From the NCBI GenBank assembly GCA_947454285.1, contig CANGJO010000024.1, positions 1 to 11,834 on the forward strand: 11,834 nt of DNA. The letters run 5' to 3'. The position numbers and the translations under genes are program-made. Below the pieces are notes generated by a model. That model saw nothing but the letters and a program-made list of their open reading frames with translations, made no database searches and had not been told where the DNA came from. Of this stretch, positions 7,359 through 11,834 are shown in pieces; within the stretch, counting starts at the first letter, position 1; each line of letters opens with the position of its first letter. This DNA comes from Microbacteriaceae bacterium (GTDB lineage Bacteria > Actinomycetota > Actinomycetes > Actinomycetales > Microbacteriaceae).

Positions 7359-7625
7359 TTACTCATTTTTTGCCAACATCGTTTCTGCCTGTTCTTTAGT
7401 GAATACAAGACCTGATGAATCAACCTGATTAGTAAGTTTCAACGCTCTACCAAAGGCATTTCGTTGAATAGCTAGGGCTAAACAGTCTGAACTTGGGTGA
7501 ATCCATGCTCCCCTGCCGGGCATATTCTTGCGGTGGTCAAAAGCCAAAACATTGGATTTTGAAACAATTCGCAAGAGATCTGCACGCTGAGAGCGCTGGC
7601 GACAACCAACGCAGGTTCGATACAT
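7359..7625 (-). CDS. ylxR: YlxR family RNA-binding protein
   Basis: This is a DUF448/YlxR protein of 88 residues. Structural work on the family suggests nucleic-acid binding, and some members have been reported to act as regulators of other genes or as RNase P partners; the role here is not established. Family landmarks are RTCVGCRQR at residues 3-11 with C5 and C8, LLRIV at 17-21, the central GRGAWIHP at 37-44, the C48 position, and the ending NAFGRALKL. It sits between nusA and infB, the invariant location of ylxR in many Gram-positive bacteria. The ATG at 7625 follows an AGGGG ribosome site, itself able to pair with bases at the nusA stop. A 71-base gap separates its TAA from infB. Confidence 0.93.
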   Translation of the reverse strand: MYRTCVGCRQRSQRADLLRIVSKSNVLAFDHRKNMPGRGAWIHPSSDCLALAIQRNAFGRALKLTNQVDSSGLVFTKEQAETMLAKNE

Positions 7626-7627
7626 TC

Positions 7628-7660
7628 TAACCCCTGAATACCCCGCTTAGATAGGGGCTA
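7628..7660 (-). other. Potential alternative pairing across the nusA stop and the ylxR ribosome site
   Basis: In the 32-base gap the minus strand has UAGCCCC at 7660-7654 (including the nusA stop codon) and GGGG-UUA at 7634-7628. In RNA these can form seven pairs, one of them G-U. A second GGGG at 7644-7641 could pair with the same CCCC using a 9-base loop. The distal GGGG is the core of the ylxR Shine-Dalgarno, so the two pairings differ in whether that site is free. The loops are large and the stems short, so this may be chance. Confidence 0.25.
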
Positions 7661-8704
7661 ATCGTCCTCGAGGATGCTGTCCGGCTGAATATCAATCTTG
7701 GCGCCGGTCAACTTGGCTGCCAGACGGGCGTTTTGACCCTCTTTTCCAATAGCTAGCGACAACTGGAAGTCTGGAACCAGCACGCGAACCGACTTGGTAG
7801 CGGCGTCGAGCATGAATGAACTTGAGACCTTGGCCGGTGACAGAGCCTGGGCCACAAAGGCCGGAAGGTCATCGGAGTAATCAACGATGTCTATCTTTTC
7901 GTCGTTCAGTTCAGTCTGAACCGCACGAACGCGCTGACCCAGCTCACCAATACATGAGCCCTTGGCGTTTACGCCAGGCTCGTGTGCACGAACGGCAATC
8001 TTGGTGCGGTGACCAGCTTCGCGAGCAAGCGAAACAATTTCAACCACGCCGCTAGCAATTTCTGGAACTTCCATTGCGAACAACTTACGAACCAAAGACG
8101 GGTGGGTACGTGAAACGGTAACCATTGGTCCACCCTTGGTGCCCTGGTTAACCGCGGTCACGTAAACGCGAATGCGCTTGCCGTGTGAGTAGTCCTCGCC
8201 AGGAACCTGCTCTTCTGGCGGCATGATTGCCTCAATGGTGCCAAGGTCAACGTAAACCATGTACGGCTTCTGACCCTGCTGGATTACACCGGCAACGATG
8301 TCGCCTTCTTTGCCCTTGAACTCACCCATTAGCGAAGCATCGTTGATTGAACGAATGCGCTGTGCGATTACCTGCTTGGCAGCGCCGGCAGCAACGCGGC
8401 CGAAGTTTTCCGGAGTTGCCTCTGTCTCACCAATCTTGTTTCCCTCTTCATCAAGAGTTGGAACATAAATAGTTACGTGGCCAGTAGTTTTGTTTAGCTC
8501 GGCACGTGCCTCAGGAAGTTTTGGCGCATCGCGATCAAAAGTTTTTGGTGCAGCTTTTACGCTGGCAGCTGGTGCAGGCTCGGCCTTTGCAACCATCTTG
8601 TGATACGCAGCAAGGATCGCGTCTTCGATAACGCTAACAAGTTCGTTGAAAGGGATTTCCGCTTCACGCTCAAGGACTTTCAGAACACTTAGATCGATGT
8701 CCAT
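7658..8704 (-). CDS. nusA: Transcription termination/antitermination factor NusA
   Basis: NusA binds RNA polymerase and the nascent RNA to modulate pausing, termination and rRNA antitermination. The 348-residue product has the N-terminal RNA-polymerase-binding domain (about 1-125) and an S1 domain (about 132-200, with GEFKGKEGDIVAGVIQ). Two KH domains follow (about 203-275 with the GSCIGELGQRV loop, and 280-345 with AIGKEGQNARLAA). It has no acidic repeat domain at the C-terminus, as usual outside Proteobacteria. Compared with the M. tuberculosis protein as I recall it, the N-terminal domain carries an extra Ala/Pro/Lys-rich segment at roughly residues 38-65. The ATG at 8704 is fixed by a perfect AAGGAGG seven bases upstream. 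It lies 30 bases after proS, with no rimP between them. Confidence 0.97.
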   Translation of the reverse strand: MDIDLSVLKVLEREAEIPFNELVSVIEDAILAAYHKMVAKAEPAPAASVKAAPKTFDRDAPKLPEARAELNKTTGHVTIYVPTLDEEGNKIGETEATPENFGRVAAGAAKQVIAQRIRSINDASLMGEFKGKEGDIVAGVIQQGQKPYMVYVDLGTIEAIMPPEEQVPGEDYSHGKRIRVYVTAVNQGTKGGPMVTVSRTHPSLVRKLFAMEVPEIASGVVEIVSLAREAGHRTKIAVRAHEPGVNAKGSCIGELGQRVRAVQTELNDEKIDIVDYSDDLPAFVAQALSPAKVSSSFMLDAATKSVRVLVPDFQLSLAIGKEGQNARLAAKLTGAKIDIQPDSILEDD

Positions 8705-8734
8705 TGTTTGCCTCCTTGGCGGGTCTTAAGTTTT

Positions 8735-10504
8735 TTAGCCTTTTAGAATTTCTGCTACAGCCGATTCTAGTGGTACCGCGCGGCGCACTCCAGATCGGCG
8801 GTCCCACAGGTCAACCTCTTGGTTTTCAAGACCCTTACCCACGATCACGATATTTGGAACACCGATAAGTTCTGCGTCGCCAAACTTAACGCCCGGACTC
8901 ACCTTTAGACGGTCGTCCAGAATGACTGTCTTGCCCTGCGCCTCAAGATCGTTGGCAAGTTTGTCGGCGGTTTCGTAGACCACGTCATCTTTACCAGCAG
9001 CAACTACGTAAACATCGGCAGGTGCAACAGCTGCTGGCCAAATCAAACCGTTTTCGTCGTGGTTTGCCTCGGCAAGAACTGCAACCAAACGAGTCACACC
9101 AATTCCGTATGAGCCCATGGTCACGGTGATTAGCTTGCCGTTTTCATCAAGAACCTGCAGGCCAAGCGCCTCAGCGTACTTGCGACCAAGCTGGAAAACG
9201 TGACCAATTTCAATTCCGCGAGCAAGCTCTAGAGCGCCGGAACCATCAGGAGCCTGGTCCCCTGCGCGCACTTCGGCGATGTCAACCACACCATCTGCGG
9301 TGAAGTCACGGCCTGCGACTAGACCGTAGACGTGTCTTTCTTTTTCGTTCGCACCGGTTAGCCAAGCAGAACCCTCGACTACTCGCGGGTCAAGCAGGTA
9401 GCGAATCTTGGTAGCGCCCTTTAGTCCAAGAATTGCGTCGCTGTTCTTAACCGGACCAATGTACCCCTTGATCAATTCTGGGTGCTTTGCAAAATCTTCT
9501 TCATTTGCCTGTTCGATTTCATTTGGCGAGAACGCGGCCTCGGCACGCTTTACATCAACTTCGCGGTCACCAGGCAAACCAACAATGACAAGTTCGCGCT
9601 TGCCCTCCGGAGAAACCAAAGCCATCACGTTGTTTTTAAGCGTGTGAGCAGCGGTCCACTCAGAACCATCGGTGCGCTTTTTGTTTTCGTTAGACCACGC
9701 AACAATGCGCTTGATGTTTGAGCACTCTGGAGTGTGCACAATCTCGGCAGCCGGCTGACCGTCAATCACAATCTTGGCTGGCACCACGGTTGCAACCGCT
9801 TCAACGTTTGCCGCGTAGCCACCAGGCGAACGCACAAATGTGTCTTCACCGATAGGAGAAGGTGACAAGAATTCTTCTGACGCAGAGCCACCCATTGCAC
9901 CGGCATCTGCCTTCACAACAACGTAGTCAACTCCAAGTCGAGTGAATATGCGCTCGTAGGCATCGCGCTGCGCTTGGTATGAAGCGCGCAAACCTTCATC
10001 GGTGGTGTCAAAGCTGTAGGCATCTTTCATCACAAATTCGCGACCGCGAAGCAGGCCGGCACGAGGGCGAGCCTCATCGCGGTACTTGTTTTGAATTTGG
10101 TAGATCGAAAGTGGCAAGTCTTTGTAGCTTGAGTAAAGGTCCTTCACCAAGAGAGTGAACATCTCTTCGTGGGTCGGCGCCAAAAGGTAATCGGTCTTCT
10201 TGCGGTCCTGAAGACGGAACAGGTTGTCGCCGTATTCGGTCCAGCGGCCGGTGGCCTCAAACGGTTCGCGAGGCAGCAGGGCTGGGAAAAATACTTCTTG
10301 CGCACCAGCTGCAGCCATTTCTTCGCGAATGACCTTCTCAATCTTTGCCTTCACTGCCAGACCAAGCGGCAACCAGGTGTAAAGACCGGCACCCGCGCGG
10401 CGAATGTATCCGGCGCGAAGCAAGAGCTTGTGGCCGGCTACGTCGGCATCGGCTGGATCTTCGCGAAGAGTTCGCAGGAACAGGCTGGAAAGGCGAATAG
10501 GCAT
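8735..10504 (-). CDS. proS: Prolyl-tRNA synthetase (bacterial type)
   Basis: ProS charges tRNA-Pro with proline. It is a class II synthetase of the bacterial type, which carries an editing insertion domain. From the ATG at 10504 the product has 589 residues. The sequence begins MPIRLSSLFLRTLREDPADA, the standard opening of the family. Motif 2 is in the RDEARPRAGLLRGREFVMKD segment, motif 3 is in MGSYGIGVTRLVAVLAEA, the insertion domain lies between them, and the C-terminal anticodon-binding domain follows (VYVVAAGKDD to the end). A longer reading frame opens at a GTG at 10540, but the added 12 residues (MVWALTPCKLVP) are unlike the family and lack a ribosome site. The ATG start also lacks one, yet TAAACT at 10517-10512 is placed as a -10 for a leaderless message. 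nusA follows after 30 bases. Confidence 0.96.
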   Translation of the reverse strand: MPIRLSSLFLRTLREDPADADVAGHKLLLRAGYIRRAGAGLYTWLPLGLAVKAKIEKVIREEMAAAGAQEVFFPALLPREPFEATGRWTEYGDNLFRLQDRKKTDYLLAPTHEEMFTLLVKDLYSSYKDLPLSIYQIQNKYRDEARPRAGLLRGREFVMKDAYSFDTTDEGLRASYQAQRDAYERIFTRLGVDYVVVKADAGAMGGSASEEFLSPSPIGEDTFVRSPGGYAANVEAVATVVPAKIVIDGQPAAEIVHTPECSNIKRIVAWSNENKKRTDGSEWTAAHTLKNNVMALVSPEGKRELVIVGLPGDREVDVKRAEAAFSPNEIEQANEEDFAKHPELIKGYIGPVKNSDAILGLKGATKIRYLLDPRVVEGSAWLTGANEKERHVYGLVAGRDFTADGVVDIAEVRAGDQAPDGSGALELARGIEIGHVFQLGRKYAEALGLQVLDENGKLITVTMGSYGIGVTRLVAVLAEANHDENGLIWPAAVAPADVYVVAAGKDDVVYETADKLANDLEAQGKTVILDDRLKVSPGVKFGDAELIGVPNIVIVGKGLENQEVDLWDRRSGVRRAVPLESAVAEILKG

Positions 10505-10517
10505 GGGCACAAGTTTA
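10505..10517 (-). promoter_or_regulatory. Candidate leaderless promoter -10 for proS
   Basis: On the minus strand TAAACT (10517-10512) matches the actinobacterial -10 pattern TANNNT. It is followed by seven bases and then the proS ATG, which would put the transcription start at or next to the A of ATG. No Shine-Dalgarno precedes this ATG. The -35 region at 17 bases spacing (GTGGTT) is poor, which is common for such promoters. Inferred from spacing only. Confidence 0.45.
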
Positions 10518-10539
10518 CAAGGCGTCAAAGCCCAAACCA

Positions 10540-10555
10540 CGACTGATACCAGTCG
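10540..10555 (-). other. Short perfect inverted repeat in the ispG-proS gap
   Basis: CGACTG (10540-10545) and CAGTCG (10550-10555) form a six-pair stem around the four bases ATAC, starting seven bases after the ispG stop on the transcribed strand. No U-run follows it on the transcribed strand, so a standard intrinsic terminator is unlikely. It could be a 3'-end stabilising hairpin for the ispG message or a small operator near the proS promoter. Its overlap with the alternative GTG start further weakens that start. Confidence 0.35.
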
Positions 10556-10561
10556 CGCGAA

Positions 10562-11722
10562 TTAGTCCTTCTGGGCTACTACGACCTGAGGTGAACCAAC
10601 TAGTGCTGGATCCATAGTCTCGGCCAAGCGGTTTGCCTCTTCAATCAGAGTTGCCACGATCTCGCTCTCAGGCACAGTCTTGATGACCTCACCCTTCACA
10701 AAGATCTGGCCCTTGCCGTTTCCAGAGGCAACACCAAGGTCTGCCTCGCGAGCTTCACCCGGACCATTAACTACGCAACCCATAACGGCAACGCGAAGTG
10801 GCACGGTTAGTTTTTCAAGACCGGCGGTCACTTCGTTTGCCAAGGTGTAAACGTCAACCTGAGCGCGACCGCAAGATGGGCAGCTAACAATTTCAAGTTT
10901 GCGAGGACGAAGGTTTAGCGATTCCAGAATCTGTGAACCAACTTTAATTTCTTCAACCGGAGGCGCTGAAAGTGAGACACGAATGGTGTCGCCGATGCCG
11001 CGTGAAAGCAGTGCACCAAATGCAACCGAAGACTTAATGGTTCCCTGGAAAGCTGGGCCGGCCTCGGTTACACCAAGGTGAAGTGGCCAGTCACCGCGCT
11101 CGGCCAACATCTCGTAAGCCTTAACCATGACTACTGGGTCGTTGTGCTTAACAGAGATTTTGAAATCGTGAAAGTCGTGCTCTTCAAAAAGACTGGCTTC
11201 CCAAACTGCAGATTCAACCAACGCCTCTGGAGTTGCCTTGCCATATTTTTCAAGCAGGCGTGGATCAAGCGAACCTGCGTTTACACCAATACGGATTGAG
11301 ACGCCGGCGTCTTTTGCGGCCTTTGCGATTTCGCCAACCTTGTCGTCAAACTGACGAATGTTGCCTGGGTTCACGCGAACCGCACCACAACCGGCGTCGA
11401 TAGCTTGGAAAACATATTTTGGCTGGAAGTGAATGTCGGCGATAACCGGAATTTGTGATTTGCGTGCAATTAGCTGCAGGCGATCGGCGTCGTCCTGGCT
11501 TGGCACAGCCACACGAACAATGTCGCAACCTGATGCAGTTAGCTCGGCAATCTGTTGCAAAGTTGCATTTACATCTGTGGTTGGGGTGGTGCACATTGAC
11601 TGCACCGATACCGGTGCGTCACCACCAACGGCAACCTTGCCCACCATGATTTGGCGCGTTTTACGGCGCGGAGAAATAGTAGGTGGTGGGGTCTTTGGAA
11701 GACCTAGGTTCACTGCAGCCAC
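10562..11722 (-). CDS. ispG: 4-hydroxy-3-methylbut-2-en-1-yl diphosphate synthase IspG (GcpE)
   Basis: IspG is the iron-sulfur enzyme that reductively converts MEcPP to HMBPP, the penultimate step of the MEP isoprenoid pathway. The 386-residue product has a TIM-barrel N-terminal part containing GGDAPVSVQSMCTTPTTDV, VADIHF-type (IADIHFQP at 94-101) and VRVNPGNI segments. The C-terminal part carries the 4Fe-4S cysteines C281 and C284 (CPSCGR) and C316 (MGCVVNGPGEA), with E323 as the expected cluster ligand. The start is a GTG at 11722, giving the AVNLGLPKTPPP opening typical of actinobacterial IspG; a second in-frame GTG at codon 4 is possible. The ribosome site is weak (GAAAGCGAG). It follows the probable site-2 protease gene by 38 bases, matching the conserved dxr-rip1-ispG order in actinobacteria. 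Confidence 0.97.
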   Translation of the reverse strand: MAAVNLGLPKTPPPTISPRRKTRQIMVGKVAVGGDAPVSVQSMCTTPTTDVNATLQQIAELTASGCDIVRVAVPSQDDADRLQLIARKSQIPVIADIHFQPKYVFQAIDAGCGAVRVNPGNIRQFDDKVGEIAKAAKDAGVSIRIGVNAGSLDPRLLEKYGKATPEALVESAVWEASLFEEHDFHDFKISVKHNDPVVMVKAYEMLAERGDWPLHLGVTEAGPAFQGTIKSSVAFGALLSRGIGDTIRVSLSAPPVEEIKVGSQILESLNLRPRKLEIVSCPSCGRAQVDVYTLANEVTAGLEKLTVPLRVAVMGCVVNGPGEAREADLGVASGNGKGQIFVKGEVIKTVPESEIVATLIEEANRLAETMDPALVGSPQVVVAQKD

Positions 11723-11760
11723 GTTAGCTCGCTTTCAGGTATGACTAAATCTTAAGTGAT

Positions 11761-11834
11761 TTACAGAACGATTGGGTTGACCAAGTCAGCAATGATAAGC
11801 AATGCACTCATTGCCATCAAAACCACAAAAATAA
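11761..11834 (-). CDS. C-terminal end of a probable RseP/Rip1-type site-2 membrane metalloprotease (partial)
   Basis: The minus-strand frame from the right edge is open for 23 codons and ends with TAA at 11763-11761. The encoded tail, IFVVLMAMSALLIIADLVNP then IVL, is a hydrophobic helix ending in the DxVNP motif that I associate with the last transmembrane segment of actinobacterial M50 site-2 proteases. Its position just before ispG agrees with the conserved dxr-rip1-ispG gene order. These proteases cut membrane-bound anti-sigma factors within the membrane. The catalytic HExxH and LDG motifs lie outside the window, so identification rests on the short tail and on the neighbour. Confidence 0.6.
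   Translation of the reverse strand, partial: IFVVLMAMSALLIIADLVNPIVL

Noticed and set aside
6815..7399. Plus-strand open frame (194 codons) rich in Ala/Gly opposite the infB 5' region
   Set aside because: The composition mirrors the Ala/Pro-rich IF-2 linker on the other strand; there is no ribosome site and no family resemblance.
8712..8740. Possible terminator between proS and nusA around the T-run at 8731-8736
   Set aside because: The T-run is on the plus strand, becoming A's in the message, and no G+C-rich stem accompanies it; the genes are probably cotranscribed.
11749..11754. TAAGAT (minus strand) as a -10 element for ispG
   Set aside because: It fits TANNNT, but the -35 region is poor, the spacing to the GTG is ordinary for chance, and the gap from the upstream gene is only 38 bases; cotranscription is equally likely.

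Overview
The window is a compact stretch of core chromosome from an actinobacterium. Every supported gene lies on the minus strand, so transcription runs from high to low coordinates. Base composition is near half G+C. The gene order (site-2 protease, ispG, proS, nusA, ylxR, infB, rbfA, truB), the actinobacterial NusA and IF2 architecture, and the tight packing suggest a small-genome member of the Microbacteriaceae, such as the freshwater Rhodoluna/Aquiluna group. That placement is inferred from protein character; no search was run.

Layout in transcription order. At the right edge is the last 23 codons of a membrane protein, probably the RseP/Rip1 site-2 protease, followed by ispG (isoprenoid synthesis by the MEP pathway) at 10562-11722. 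Then comes proS (prolyl-tRNA synthetase), best started at 10504 rather than at the longest possible start. Next is a transcription/translation block: nusA (8704-7658), ylxR (7625-7359), infB (7287-4603), rbfA (4583-4080), truB (4079-3171) and a small four-helix membrane protein of unknown function (3174-2809). After a 72-base gap the phosphate transporter genes pstC (2736-1756), pstA (1759-692) and pstB (692 to the left edge, incomplete) form an overlapping set.

How the genes work together. nusA to truB is the classic bacterial cluster for elongation control, initiation, 30S maturation and tRNA U55 pseudouridylation. truB and the membrane protein overlap by 4 bases, as do pstC and pstA; pstA and pstB overlap by 1 base. 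This points to translational coupling. The pst genes form a separate regulatory unit: the gap before pstC carries 11-base direct repeats that look like an actinobacterial PHO box, which would give phosphate-starvation control. No pstS (phosphate-binding protein) precedes pstC, and no rimP lies between proS and nusA where many relatives have it.

No stretch over 300 bases lacks a gene; the longest gaps are about 70 bases (2737-2808 and 7288-7358). No tRNA, rRNA, CRISPR, insertion sequence or intrinsic terminator with a U-run was seen. I found no convincing wholly new system. The best second-look items are the PHO box, a strong hairpin covering part of the infB ribosome binding site, the missing rimP and pstS, the truB-coupled membrane protein, and a leaderless-type promoter at proS.
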